Of a stretch of 64,000 bases of DNA, positions 1 through 11,551 are shown piece by piece. Within the stretch, counting starts at the first letter, position 1. The number at the start of each line of letters is the position of its first letter. Source of the DNA: Nitzschia sp. pyKryTriq1 (taxonomy: Eukaryota > Bacillariophyta > Bacillariophyceae > Bacillariales > Bacillariaceae); assembly GCA_956465555.1 (NCBI GenBank), contig OY101120.1:186001-250000 (forward strand), read 5' to 3'. The notes beneath the pieces are model-generated. The model had not been told where the DNA came from. It saw only the letters and a program-made list of their open reading frames with translations, and made no database searches. The translations under genes were made by a program, and so were the position numbers.

Positions 1-1445
1 GACCAATTCGGCATCGGTAATAATGGGAATTTTGCGTCCACTAAAGGGATGAACGACGAATTTGCCGTGCAAATGAGTGTACCGAGGATCTTCCGGATGC
101 ACTGCGACGGCCGTGTCTCCCAACATGGTCTCCAAACGTGTCGTCGCGACGACGAGTTGTTCGCGCTCTTCCAATGATGATCCATCATCATTACCATTAT
201 CGACGGGATAGGCAAAACTAGTGAGAATTCCAAACTCGTACCGTCCCTTGGGGTCTTTCGGATTCCCCTTTTTGTGAGTCTTGACTTCGAGAAAGGTCCG
301 TCCTTCTAGATCGATATAGTCGACTTCGATATCGGAAATGGCCGATTTCAAGGCACAGGACCAATTTCCCAATCGATTGGCCCGATACAAGAGTCCCTTT
401 TCATGAAATCGATTAAAGGCTTCAATGACCGCCTTACTGAGCATATCGTCCATTGTAAATCGTTCTCGACTCCAATCGACGCTGCTTCCCAGTCTCCGAA
501 GTTGGTTGGTAATTTTATCTCCATATTCTCCCTTCCATTCCCAAACCTTTTCGACAAAGGCCTCTCGGCCCAAATCATGTCGGGTTTGGTTTTGCGTCTT
601 CATAATCATCTTTTCGACAACACTTTGAGTCGCAATGCCAGCATGATCCGTTCCGGGCACATAGAGTGTCGAATGGCCCTTCATGCGATGCCATCGTGTC
701 AAGGTATCTTCCACGGCCGCCGTCAGGGCATGTCCCAAATGCAAACTTCCAGTCACATTGGGAGGAGGAATGACCATGACAAACTTTTCTTCTTGCGGTC
801 GTCCCATGGCCGCTTCCGGATTTCCTTGATAAAATCCTGCGGCCTCCCACCATTCTTGCCAGGCCGCTTCGACGGCGGCGGGAAAGTAGGAATCGGCAAA
901 GGGAAGTTTCGACATGTCTTTTTTCTCTCCCTTGGGAGTGGGATTGACAAACGGCTCGGCCTGTTTGGGAGGCAAGGAGGATTTGCTGGAGGCAGCACCA
1001 GCAGCAGCAGCTGCAGCTGCTGCTGCATCCTTTTCCTTTTTCTTGGTCCCATCGCCCCATTGCGGTTTTTCCTTCTTTTCTTTTTTGCCTTTTCCTTTGG
1101 CAAGTTTCTTCAATTGATTCTTGGAAAGTTTGGGTTGACCATCTTCCGCATCAGCAGCAGTAGGAGCCTGTAGTATTAGTAGTAGTAGTAGTAGCAGTAG
1201 CAGCAGCAGCAGCAGTAGAAGTGGTTAGAATAGAACACGCTCAGTAGATAGAGTACGGAAGATCCAAAAGAACATGATCCCTTTTGGAACCAATACGTAG
1301 CATATGATCCATCACGTCACATCATACATCACACCCGAGGCTAACTTACTGCATCCTCACTGCCTGATAATGTCGGAGCCGCCGCTGCTGCTGCTGCCAC
1401 CGCCGCCGTATCTTTCGCTTGTTCTGCTTCTTCCGACGACATCAT
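1..1445 (-). CDS. Valyl-tRNA synthetase, N-terminal part (two exons, cut by window edge)
   Basis: Class I aminoacyl-tRNA synthetase that charges tRNA-Val. I read exon 1 at 1350-1445 (32 codons from the first of two tandem ATGs), an intron at 1168-1349 (donor GTAAGT, acceptor CTACAG, 182 nt, phase 0) and exon 2 from 1167 off the left edge, giving 421 visible residues. After an Ala-rich and Lys-rich leader comes the catalytic fold: [20 protein letters not shown], then [17 protein letters not shown], with the HIGH-type motif HLGH at residues 175-178, then [13 protein letters not shown]. The visible end enters the editing (CP1) insertion with [18 protein letters not shown], the Val/Ile/Leu-type sequence that clears misacylated Thr. 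KMSKS and the anticodon-binding domain lie outside the window. The leader is charged and low in hydrophobic residues, so no organelle signal is evident; a cytosolic enzyme is my inference. The family call is secure, and the splice model is supported by exact phase and consensus sites. Confidence 0.93.
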
Positions 1446-4254
1446 GCCGCTGCTTATGCAATAATAATAATAATACTAATAACAATTTGTCGTGCCTTTT
1501 TTTTCTCACGGGCGGGTGGTGCGGTGCTTCTGCTTTTGCTGAATTGCAATGGATTATTGCTGTTCAGGGGATGGTCAAGTAGTAATAACACACTACGGAC
1601 AATGTACGATGAGTAATGAATGAATGAATATGAATGACACAAACAACGAAAGCACTACAGTTAGTATGCGATATATGGGAAGATGATGGACGACTGGTTG
1701 TTTCATCAGCGCATCACGCGAGATGAGCTCCGGGATGTCTCCACATACATACAGTATTACTAGGTAACTTGACGTGCTGTAGCAAAACACAAAGCACAAA
1801 CGTGCGGCTCTGAAGCATGATCGACCGCCAGACGTGAGTACCGGTACACGTACGACACGAAGGACAGACAAGGAAAAACGCAAAACGGGCAACGGCCGAC
1901 GTACGTACGTGTACTGGGATGGAACACTCACACTTTTGCTATCGGCTGACTTACAGACGCGAGCGTCCGTCCGTCGTTCTTTTTGGGGGACGGGCCCTCA
2001 CTGCTGCAGCCTCTACCATGCATATTACCGGTACCGTACAGGCTACGCGCATTAAAAACTGAGATCGTAAAAAATTGAGATTCGCGCGACGCGCCGTGAT
2101 GCACCGCGGTAACGAGTATTGAGATTGCTGAGATCCTCCGTCTAGCGGATCTCAATTGGCAATGATGGAAATCACTCCTTTGAGAGCCCAGTAGTAACTA
2201 ACACATCAGTAAAGTGACAATGGAGGTAGGATAGTAAAGGCTAATGGCTTAAAAGGATTTTCATGCTTCGAGATCAGTAGCAATATACCAGGAGTACAAG
2301 GGTGTCATTTTAGCACGAGAAATTCACTAGATAACCAGTCTCATTTTGAAATGGTGTAAATTGCTCTTCTGAAGCGTAAAGTAGTAGCCTAATGGTAACT
2401 AAAACATTCATTCTACTCATCAGGGAGATATTAGAGTAAGAATTGATAGCTCTAGCAGGGTTCTTTGCACCCAGAATCCTTCTGGCTGCCGTCGTGCTAT
2501 GACTGTGTATTATGCAGAAGCGTGAGGAAAACACGCAGAAAAATGTAGTCCAGTGAGTCGAAATTAATTGAGATTCTCAATTTTTTACATGCGTAGCAGG
2601 TACCGGTAGAACAAAACAACAGATTTCCGAGGACAATGTGTTGGAGATAAGGCTTACCATGGGACTGCACGACGTACGGACCATCAGGATGACACGTCGA
2701 CAATCCAAATCACAACGAACGTCACCCCCGCTACCGTTCGTTCTTCTAGTGGTTGAGTAGGGAAACAACAATGAGTATCATCTCTTGATCTCATTGTTGT
2801 CTACGAATCTAACGATAGGAAGGTTACTGTTACACTGCGTGTTTAGCTTAGACTGACTTTGTTATCTTAGTGATACAATAGTCTGGCTTTTCACCGTTGT
2901 TTCAACATTCGTGGACAACAAAGATGCCAGAAGGCAGCGATGGTGCACCAGCACCAGTAAACGACAACAACCCAGGCGGCGACGCACTTGCAGGAGCTGA
3001 ACGCCCCCGTGGAGGTACATTACTGGTAATTGTTCGACTAATCTACTTTCTACTCTACTAGAGAGTGGAGAGAGATATATATCGAGACCTTTGGTGCCGG
3101 AACTTTTACCAGGAACTGCTGTACAATTAACAGCCCCAAATTCCGATCCTAAAATGTCAGATGACCGTTTCAATTAGGGAACAAGAACAAAAAATGACCC
3201 GCTCTTTTCAACCTTTATTAAATGTTTCTACAAACGTCAAGAACTTTCGATCGAATTCATTCGCGGCCAAAACATAAATGCTCACGTCGATGTCCGGACA
3301 GTACGTAAAGAATCTTTATTAATTAACATGTACGAGAACAAGTCGATGTTTCCATGTCAGGGTCCATTAAATGTCCCATTCGTCCAATATACGTCGATGT
3401 AGGTGTCAATAGAAAAGCCGGCCCCCTCCCACGCCTCCCTCGCCTGCGCCGCTGGAAAGCAATCGATTTCCAGCGAGCGTCATCTATCCGCGGGGATCGT
3501 CAGCAACAAGGCCAACAAGGCATCTTCAATAAATAAGATTGAAGGATTGAAGCCCCGAATTGCGATCCTAAAATCTCAAATAATGACCGTTTCAATTAGG
3601 GATCATGAACGAAAATAATGGCCCTCTGTTCTCAACATTTATTACATATTCATTGTGATCACCACTTCGTATGATTGTGCACCAACGTCAGCGTTCGATC
3701 GAATTCATTCGCTGCACAAACCGGCCTACTGTAAATTGAAGTCCAGCCAGAAATTTACCAGTACTGGTACCGGTTCTTTACAAGCGCTTTTAGCCTTATG
3801 CCTCGTCAGCCACAATTCTTCGTTGAAAAAGTACCTGCCTGTACGGTGGCTAGCCAATTTTGGCACTCGCCAGCGTCAGAAAAATTGCTCCGCCCTGCAT
3901 GCCCCTCTCACATAATTCAAGAAAATCTCGTTTGTATTCAGTCATCATCTAGATTACTTCAAGGTATGTGTCACGAAAGGAGGACGATGATCATCAGTCC
4001 TTTGCTGCCATGATTGCTGGTGCTTTGCACCACCTCCTCCTCCTCCTCCTCGGTCCAAGTCCTGCTCGTCCTCCTCCTCGTCGTCGACCACCACTAGCCA
4101 GACCGTCGTCGTCTCATCAACCTGTCACGATCTCGCTCACATTCTTCTTGTTGTTGTTTCTCGCACCCCGCCATTGTTGCGCCATCTCCCCGCCAGCAGG
4201 TCCTCTCGTCTCATTTGCATTCTTCAAGATAACAAGAACATCATCACCAACATC
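1446..4254. other. Intergenic region, no convincing gene
   Basis: This 2.8-kb spacer has no ORF with protein-like composition or recognisable motif. It holds a pair of diverged direct repeats (3132-3273 and 3551-3720, listed separately) and several TGAGATC/TGAGATT words between 2061 and 2154, including a TGAGATCC/GGATCTCA inverted pair at 2129-2154. A 45-codon Pro/Gly/Ala-rich frame at 2924-3061 is noted but not called. The last 250 bases before the next gene are CT-rich (CTCCTC runs), as is common in leaders. Confidence 0.6.
3132..3720 (+). repeat. Diverged direct repeat pair, about 419 bp apart
   Basis: Two copies, 3132-3273 and 3551-3720, share a well-conserved head (AGCCCC, CGATCCTAAAAT, then TGACCGTTTCAATTAGGGA) and a tail that ends in CGATCGAATTCATTCGC. 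Between head and tail the copies differ by substitutions and an insertion of roughly 25-30 bases in the second copy. The second copy follows a different left flank, so the match is bounded. No coding potential was seen. It may be a local duplication or two remnants of a dispersed repeat. Confidence 0.6.
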
Positions 4255-5058
4255 ATGAAGATCACAATCAGTCTCATTACTGTGGCGGCCCTCTCCTCCT
4301 CTCCCTTTGCCATGGCCGGCGCGGCTGCTGCTGCTCAAGAAGAAGGAGCTAGTACTGTCGCCAGCAGTGCCAGGGTCGTCGAAGAAGCCGGACGGTCTAC
4401 TCGCACCCGCCGTAGTGCGGGAAAGCCACGTGGGCTTTCTCGTGGAGGAGCGTCTGCTGCTGATGCTAACAAGAAGAACCATGATCGTCGGCTCATGGGC
4501 GGCATGGGGGGCGGCAAGGGCTACTGCGAGCAACCAAAATACGACCAGAAAATGGCCGAGTTTGATGCCGCGTGTGACAAGCTCGTATCGGAGTATAACA
4601 AGGAAGTGAAAGCTTCCAACGAGGCTTGGCCTTTGTTTTGCAAGGCGGTGAAATATCCACACACACCTGACGAGCCACAATCTTCTACTGAATCCAGTCT
4701 CGAGCTGGCTGCAGAGATTAACGAAGCAAACCAAAAGGCCTTCTGTAAAACTCTTCTGGAGGAAGCTGCCGATGCGGTAGACGCCGCGAAGACTATCGCT
4801 GATTTGCCCCTTGAGCTCCGTGATATTACTCAAGAGATCAAGGCTGTAGGTGACAAAATTGCAGAGCTGGCCGGGGCGTGCTCAACAGCCGTTCCTCCCA
4901 TCAATGCATTTACTGCTGCACAGAAAAATGCCGCGATGGCTTGTGCAGTCTATGAACCCCAACTATACGTTGGTAATGTGGTGCCTTTACCGGTACCTAA
5001 AAACCCCCAAGTGCCAGCTTTGGAGATTTTTTCCGGATGTGTCAAGCTAGGTCATTAA
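4255..5058 (+). CDS. Secreted protein of unknown function with Cys residues
   Basis: 267 aa from the ATG at 4255; the frame is open upstream but begins with no ATG. Residues 1-22 form a clear signal peptide (MKITISLITVAALSSSPFAM, then AG), followed by an Ala-rich stretch and a basic, low-complexity segment. Residues about 80-92 read RRLMGGMGGGKGYC. The remaining part is helical-looking and acidic, with seven Cys residues spread through it (CEQ, CDK, CKA, CKT, CST, CAV, CVK), so intramolecular disulfides are plausible. I see no enzyme motif. The basic segment before RRLMGG could be a propeptide that is cleaved. The gene stands alone, 1.2 kb from the next. Function unknown; export through the secretory pathway is an inference from the N-terminus. 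Confidence 0.75.
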   Translation: MKITISLITVAALSSSPFAMAGAAAAAQEEGASTVASSARVVEEAGRSTRTRRSAGKPRGLSRGGASAADANKKNHDRRLMGGMGGGKGYCEQPKYDQKMAEFDAACDKLVSEYNKEVKASNEAWPLFCKAVKYPHTPDEPQSSTESSLELAAEINEANQKAFCKTLLEEAADAVDAAKTIADLPLELRDITQEIKAVGDKIAELAGACSTAVPPINAFTAAQKNAAMACAVYEPQLYVGNVVPLPVPKNPQVPALEIFSGCVKLGH

Positions 5059-6283
5059 AGAAGAATAAGAGACGTCTGTCTTTCTGGACCACCACCGCCA
5101 ACAACAACAACAAGAAGAAAAAGTAATTATATTGTTGCAAAAGGAAGAAGAAGAAGAAGTAGTAGTAGTAAAAGAAGAAGTCGTGGCAGTATTCGTTCTC
5201 ACGACCAGCCACGACAAAAGAACAATAATTGTTTAGTGTTTGTTCATATTAAAATGATGATGATGTTGATAGTATTCTTCTTAGTAGTAAGAAGTAGTAG
5301 TACTACTAGTAGTAGCTATTATTAGTACATGCAGGCACCAGTGCACGACTACTCTAGGTAGCCTACTACCTACCGCCGCCGGGACTACTACTACTGCTGC
5401 TGAGCGATACGGGACGAGGAGGGGATACTGTACTGCGAATATACTATATTAGTACTAGTACTAGTATAGCTACTAGTATTCCTCACCACCACATTCGTCA
5501 GCAGGCGGCACCAGAGCAAGACACGGCGAGTGACGAGCAGCGAGGACGATGATGATGTGGTAGTGGTGGTGCTGGTCGTGCTGGTACTCTAGAGTACTAC
5601 TACTACTACTAGTGATTGTTTCCTCACTAGTACTATCTTGTTCTTCTTGTTGTTACTATTACAATAGAGCACACGCAAGAAGGACCAAGCAAGCAAGCAA
5701 GCTGCATCCCAACAACCAGAGAAAGATCTTCTGGATTGATGAACGGTTCTGAAGGACGAACTTCTTGTTGTTCCAGGCAGGAGTGCCAGCAAGAGGGGGG
5801 TCCGAAAATCCTCCTCCGTCTCCCGTGTTACTAGTAGTAGTACCAGTACCGGTATGATGTTTCATGTTCGTTCCCCCCGTCCGTCCATCCGTCCATCATC
5901 CTCTGACCACCGCACCGACCGTCGGTCGTCGGTCATAATGATGGTGTCCTCATCGTTTGTGATTTTTTGGCCCTTGCTTTTTGTTGCTTGGATTTTCCGC
6001 CCCCCGCCCTTGCGTCATCGCATGCATTCGGACTTATTATTCCGACTTCTTTCTTCAGAGGCAATAGTAGTAGGCATTATACCAGTGGAATAATATACTG
6101 TAAGATTTACACAACAACAAGAACAACAACAACAACAACAACAACATATAATACTCACTACTAACTTGACTTGACACAAACACAACTGATTGACACTCTG
6201 TTCGTTCGTCGGCTTCGTTTTGGCATACTACCCATTGCCATCGCCATCGCCATCGCCATCGCGTAATCGTACAATCATATTAT
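5059..6283. other. Intergenic region with low-complexity DNA
   Basis: No gene seen. The first half is rich in AGAAGA and TAG/CTA triplet runs and ACTAGT words. Near the right end there are a (CAA)n tract around 6110-6146 and four to five copies of the hexamer CATCGC at 6238-6264, just 20 bases upstream of the next start codon. Confidence 0.6.
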
Positions 6284-9200
6284 ATGATGGAGGATTCTTC
6301 CGAACAAGACGAGTCGTTGTCGTCGTTCGGCAACAACAACAACAACAACAACAGCAATAGTAATGATAATGAGTTATTGTTATTCCCCGCCATCACCGAT
6401 GATGCTGTCATTATTTCTACTGCAAGAAGTAATAATGCTACTAAGGTCATGAGGACCCAGCAGCAGTCGCAGCAGCAATCGCAGAAGCAGCCGCAGTATC
6501 CTTCCCAAACAACCGAAACGAGCAGGAGCAGCACCAGCACTAGCACTAGCACCATCAGCATCAGCAACAGCAACAGCAACAGCAACAAACCAATAATATC
6601 AGCATCCACGATGATGGATGATTCTTCCATCTCCCAAATGTCTTTGTTTTCCTCGAAAGAAAGCAGTAGCAGGAGGAGAGCAACTCTTGTCGATGTTCGT
6701 ACCAGAACTACGCTCCGTACCGAACAAGTCATGAGTGAACTCAGTTGCACCAAATTGAATTTTTCCAAAACTCCTGCATCAGGAACAGCAGCAGCAGCAG
6801 CATCCTCATCCTCAGCATCCTCCTCATCCTCCTCCCACAAGACGATGACAACGACAACATTGTATGGCCGGGAAGATGAACTGGAAATACTTCAAGAGGC
6901 CATTACTACTTGGTTGGAAAACAACAACAACAACAACAACAACCACGAGGCCAAGGCCAGTAGCACAGAGGCCGAGGCAAGGAATGCCTCCAAAAAGAAG
7001 AAGAATAAGCAGAAGGAAGGAGAAGAAGAAGAAGAAGAAGAAGAAGATCAGCAACATCAACATCATCAACATCAACAACGACGGAAATTGATATGGATCC
7101 AAGGTGAATCCGGAAGTGGCAAAACCTCCCTGGCATTCCAGGCGGAACGTCTCGTGACGCGATTGGAAGTAGTAGGAGTAGGCGGCGGCGGCTTGTTTGT
7201 TCCGGTAAAGTTTGATCTGCTACAAACTGACATGCCATTTGTGGGAATTCAAGATGCCGTCGAAGAACTCATAGGGAAACAAATTATGGGATTGTTGTTG
7301 TTGCAGCAAGATCAAGATCAAGATCATCGAGAGAAACTCTTTCATGATATTCAAAAGGCTATTCAAGACGAGCTAGCCAAGGAGCTCCCATTCTTGGTGG
7401 GATATTTCCCAGTCTTGCAAGAACTTGTCAAAATCGAGGTTAAAAACGATGCTGATGCTCATGCTACTGCTGATGCTGCTGATGCTGATGCTGCTGATGC
7501 TGCTGATGCTCATGCTGATGCTCATGCTGATGCTGCTGATGCTGATCATAACAACCACCACCACGGCAACAGCAATAATGGGGAGTCTGCCAAGTCCAAC
7601 GATGGGAATGCGTCGGCCAACCAGCTCAAATTTTGCTTCAACAGACTGTTGGCGGTAATTTGCTCCCATGTTCCTGTGGCTTTGCTTCTCGATGATGTTC
7701 AATGGGCGGACAGTGGATCCATGGACCTTGTGCAAAGTTGCATGCTGGATACGTCCATTTCGAACTTGTTGATACTCGCATGTTACCGAGACAACTACAA
7801 TGAGATGTTCGACGACTACAAGGATAATGATGAGGATGAAAAACATCCTATCGATCAAGTCAAGGAACGGTTGCAGGCGAACCAAGAAGAGCGTGGATTT
7901 GGTATGAGCACCATCCATGTCAAGGACTTGTCCGTCAACAGTCTCCAGGAAATGTTATTGGATTTGCTCTCAACAGAACCAGGTGTTACCATGAAGCTCG
8001 CTCAAGTGTTGCATGAAAAGACGAAAGGAAATATTTTCTACGTCAAACAACTTTTGCTCGACCTTCAAGCCAGCAATCTTTTGTATTTTTCTCTTGGGGA
8101 CATGAAGTGGCACTGGGATATTGCTGCGGTGGTAGCCAACAGCTCTGCTACCGACAATGTTGTCGACTTGATTTATGGACGAATTCAACATTCGCATGAA
8201 GCGGCGAGACAAGTTTTACCCATTGCAGCTTGTATCGGTGGAACTTTCTCTTTCGATATCTTGCAGATTGTCATGCATGAGTTCCGCAGCAGCAAAACAA
8301 GTGACAATGGAGTCTTTTACGAAACCATGATGCGCGGTATCAACAACAACGACAACAACAACAACAAAAATGAAGAGGAGGAAGAACCTCATCCGAATAG
8401 CAACAACAACAGCACAGGACAAGAAAGTGATAAAGATCTCAAAACCGACCTTGACGATCAACTAATGGCCTGTGTGGAGGAGGGTTTTATCATCCAGAAC
8501 GAAGAGCAAGGGTTTACTTTCATTCACGATAAGATACAAGAAGGATCGCTTAATCTTTTGCCAGGAGACAAGCTACAGGAGTGTCGACTCCGAATTGCCA
8601 AGATTCTCTCATCCAAACTGGAAGGGGAAGCATTGGAAGAATACATTTTCACAATAGTCGATCTCTTTGACCGTGGCAACTGGGCTTCTCGTCCTCCTGC
8701 CGACATGATGTGCGACCGTCAGCAGATGGTCAATCTTTACCGCTTGGCAGGGAAGCGAGCATTCGCCATCTCTGCGACTCAATCGGCAGAAAAGCACTTT
8801 ATCAAAGCCATTGATGCATTGCCAGATAACTGTTGGAGCGATAGCAGCTTCGACGATACTCTCGATCTGTATTCAGACGCTGCAGAAGTATCCTATTGCC
8901 GTGGGAATACTGAGAATGTGCGGAAATACTGCAACGATGTTATCAGTCGAGACGGTGCGACTCCCATCCAAAAGATGCGATGTTATAATGTTCTCATTGA
9001 TTGTTTGGCCACAATTGAGTCGAAGCCTTTGGAAGCTGTCGATCTGGGATTGGAAGTTTTGTCGCTTTTTAAATGCAAATTTCCAAAGGGCTCCATCGGA
9101 TGTGGCATATCCGCCGCTATTGGGTTAACGAAAATGAAGTACTCCAAAATGCTGAAGGATCCTGGATTCCTTGCTTCCCTCCCTCGTTGCCATGACCCTG

Positions 9201-10429
9201 AGATTATAGCGATTATGAACACCTTGGTCAAGTTGTCGAATGCGTCGTATTACTGCAGGACTGACTTGACTCCGCTTTTCCACTTGAGATCGTTGGAACT
9301 GACCGTGAAACATGGCATAACGAGCTTCTCACCGATTTCACTATCCACTATTGGTTTTATCTTGGCTGCATTCATGAATGATTTCCAAGCAGGAGTCAAG
9401 CTTGGCCACCAGGCGATACAGATGATTGAAATGGTAGAAGACCGGAAGATCATCGAAACACGAACCGCATTTGTTGCCCATGCTTATGTTTTTCCATGGT
9501 CGCAGCATTTGCAGAACTCAATCAAGCCTCTATTAGAAATCTACAAGACAGGTATGAGTCATGGAGACACCTTACATGCAATGTATGCGGCGTGCTTCTA
9601 CATTGAGTGTTCGTTTTACTCGGGCGTTCAGCTCGAAATCATGGATTATAACTGTGACGTGTATTCGCGACAGATGAGAGACTACAGTCAAATTTCAACC
9701 CTCATCCCTGCATTGGTCAATCGACAAGCAGTTCAAAATTTGATGGGGATTGGCGCGGAGGGCAATACCACCACCCTCACTGGTGAAATCCTTGACCAGG
9801 AAGAGCAACTTGGGCAATATCCAGATATTTTCAATACATGCATTGTGCAGCGATGTCGAATCTTTCTCTGTCTCTATTTTGGAGAGATCGAACTCGGAGC
9901 GGAGCTTGCCCTAAATTGGGGTGATAAAGTTCTGCAAACGTTGCCAGGACAGCCCATTACCATCTTTGTTCGCTTATCCGGCGCCGTTTGTTGCTACGAA
10001 ATGGCGAGAAAAACGAAGCAAAGGAAATATCTGAAGGAGGCCAAACGCCTGAGCAAGATCATCAAGAATTGGGCCGAGAAGCCGAACAATAATAACCCCA
10101 ACTGCTACCATCACGATTTGCTGTTAGATGCCGAAGCGGCAGCTTTCAAGGGGAAGACTCCCGTGGCGTATAAGAATTACGAGTCAGCAATCCTTATGGC
10201 CGGTCGCCGTGGATACTTGTCAGATCAAGCGCTCGGCAATGAACTTTTTGCCAACTATTGCGCCGAGATTGGGGATGCGGATGAGGCAGAATTCCGAGTG
10301 AATGAGGCTTGCCGACTTTATGAGGAGTGGGGTGCCCATCGCAAGGTCAGCCTTCTTCGCCAGCGATTCCAAACGCATTATCCTAACATTGACTTGGCCG
10401 CTTCTTCAAGAACTTCTCTATTATTCTAA
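6284..10429 (+). CDS. STAND-type AAA ATPase with C-terminal TPR-like region
   Basis: 1381 aa, no intron, starting at the first of two tandem ATGs. Residues 1-180 are low-complexity (Asn, Gln, Ser runs). The LYGREDELEIL sequence near residue 195 is the usual entry to the ATPase module of bacterial-type predicted ATPases (COG3899/PknK-like). The Walker A is IQGESGSGKTSLA (about 272-284) and the Walker B is ALLLDDVQWAD (about 465-475). Between them lie Asn and Glu runs and an Ala/Asp/His segment at about 387-422. After the ATPase, residues 500-740 look like the winged-helix arm (LAQVLHEKTKGNIFYVKQLL), and the C-terminal half (from about 800) is a helical repeat region with TPR-like spacing (AGKRAFAISATQSAEKHFIKA and later pairs). 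No kinase, cyclase or other output domain follows, unlike many relatives. Such proteins act as signalling switches that use nucleotide binding; the partner is unknown. Confidence 0.85.
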   Translation: MMEDSSEQDESLSSFGNNNNNNNSNSNDNELLLFPAITDDAVIISTARSNNATKVMRTQQQSQQQSQKQPQYPSQTTETSRSSTSTSTSTISISNSNSNSNKPIISASTMMDDSSISQMSLFSSKESSSRRRATLVDVRTRTTLRTEQVMSELSCTKLNFSKTPASGTAAAAASSSSASSSSSSHKTMTTTTLYGREDELEILQEAITTWLENNNNNNNNHEAKASSTEAEARNASKKKKNKQKEGEEEEEEEEDQQHQHHQHQQRRKLIWIQGESGSGKTSLAFQAERLVTRLEVVGVGGGGLFVPVKFDLLQTDMPFVGIQDAVEELIGKQIMGLLLLQQDQDQDHREKLFHDIQKAIQDELAKELPFLVGYFPVLQELVKIEVKNDADAHATADAADADAADAADAHADAHADAADADHNNHHHGNSNNGESAKSNDGNASANQLKFCFNRLLAVICSHVPVALLLDDVQWADSGSMDLVQSCMLDTSISNLLILACYRDNYNEMFDDYKDNDEDEKHPIDQVKERLQANQEERGFGMSTIHVKDLSVNSLQEMLLDLLSTEPGVTMKLAQVLHEKTKGNIFYVKQLLLDLQASNLLYFSLGDMKWHWDIAAVVANSSATDNVVDLIYGRIQHSHEAARQVLPIAACIGGTFSFDILQIVMHEFRSSKTSDNGVFYETMMRGINNNDNNNNKNEEEEEPHPNSNNNSTGQESDKDLKTDLDDQLMACVEEGFIIQNEEQGFTFIHDKIQEGSLNLLPGDKLQECRLRIAKILSSKLEGEALEEYIFTIVDLFDRGNWASRPPADMMCDRQQMVNLYRLAGKRAFAISATQSAEKHFIKAIDALPDNCWSDSSFDDTLDLYSDAAEVSYCRGNTENVRKYCNDVISRDGATPIQKMRCYNVLIDCLATIESKPLEAVDLGLEVLSLFKCKFPKGSIGCGISAAIGLTKMKYSKMLKDPGFLASLPRCHDPEIIAIMNTLVKLSNASYYCRTDLTPLFHLRSLELTVKHGITSFSPISLSTIGFILAAFMNDFQAGVKLGHQAIQMIEMVEDRKIIETRTAFVAHAYVFPWSQHLQNSIKPLLEIYKTGMSHGDTLHAMYAACFYIECSFYSGVQLEIMDYNCDVYSRQMRDYSQISTLIPALVNRQAVQNLMGIGAEGNTTTLTGEILDQEEQLGQYPDIFNTCIVQRCRIFLCLYFGEIELGAELALNWGDKVLQTLPGQPITIFVRLSGAVCCYEMARKTKQRKYLKEAKRLSKIIKNWAEKPNNNNPNCYHHDLLLDAEAAAFKGKTPVAYKNYESAILMAGRRGYLSDQALGNELFANYCAEIGDADEAEFRVNEACRLYEEWGAHRKVSLLRQRFQTHYPNIDLAASSRTSLLF

Positions 10430-10923
10430 CAATAACAACAAGGACGAAATGACCTCGCTTGTGTATGGTGAGTTGGCTTCTAGTTTTAGTTTCTACAGTA
10501 GTACTACGGTAGACTATTAGTCTACTCTAGCTACGAGTACTACAAGTAGGTCGTCTCGCTTGGTTCAGTTCGAAGTACATACTCTAAAAGTGCAAATAAA
10601 TAAATAATAGTAGACGGAGTGAGTGAGTGGTCGTTCCGGCGCAAGAGTGCACCGGTACTATGTACTACTACTTAGTGTAGTCCTTCTTCTCCCTGTATAT
10701 GTAGAATCAGTACTAGGAGAGGTGTAATGAAGCGAATTGCATTACATACAGTTCGCCGTAAAGTTTACACCTCATCGTGTTGTTGTTTTCCCACGATATA
10801 AAGTCCTTTTCTCAGTTGCCCAGGTCCTGCTTTTTCAACCCAGCCCTTTTTTCAAGCGCCCAAGTCCCTTTATTGTATTGAATCATCATCATCATCATCA
10901 TCTCTACTCTCTACTTAGTGTAT

Positions 10924-10954
<31 letters not shown>

Positions 10955-11107
10955 TAGTGCGTACGTACTGGCAAGTTTCGATCTCGATCGCATCGTACAG
11001 TATACCGGTGCCGCTACTACAGTACCGTAATACAGGTGGTCCATAGTCCATACGAGGAGCTGTGGGGAGAGTATATTAAAGAATTATTTCTTGTTGCTAT
11101 TTGGACC
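10430..11107. other. Intergenic region with (AG)12 tract
   Basis: No gene seen. It includes a (AG)12 microsatellite at 10931-10954 preceded by GATAGATAG, and a CATCATCATC run near 10886. The 250 bases before the next start are enriched in TACCGGT and GTAC words. Confidence 0.55.
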
Positions 11108-11507
11108 ATGACAACGAGTCCATCTACCACTTCGGCCGCCGCCGCCGCCGCAGCAGCACCACCACCACCACCAGCAGCAACAGCAGCAGCAGCACCGGCA
11201 GCAGCAGCATCCAAAAACAACAACAACAACAACAACACTGCAAGTAATACCAGTACCAATAGCGGTAGCGCCGATGGCGGCGACGACCGCAGCGACAGCA
11301 TTATTACGATTATTAATACTCCAGCATCAGCATCATCATCATCATTATTATCATCATTATCATGCTACCGTTGCTTTCGAATCCTCGGTCCGTTATTGCT
11401 GTTGTTGTGCCTTGTTTTGGATGTTTGGATTGAAACATCGGCCGTGCAAACGTATCATCGCTTGGCCATTGGATGGAAGCATGTCGTGTCTCTGGCGGAA
11501 CAACAGC

Positions 11508-11551
<44 letters not shown>

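Noticed and set aside
403-1173. 256-codon plus-strand frame over the ValRS gene
   Set aside because: Antisense shadow; the minus strand carries the HLGH motif and synthetase domain.
2924-3061. 45-codon Pro/Gly/Ala-rich frame starting in AAAGATG context
   Set aside because: It could be a small exon or the start of an old mobile-element frame, but there is no second exon, terminal repeat or enzyme motif to support either.
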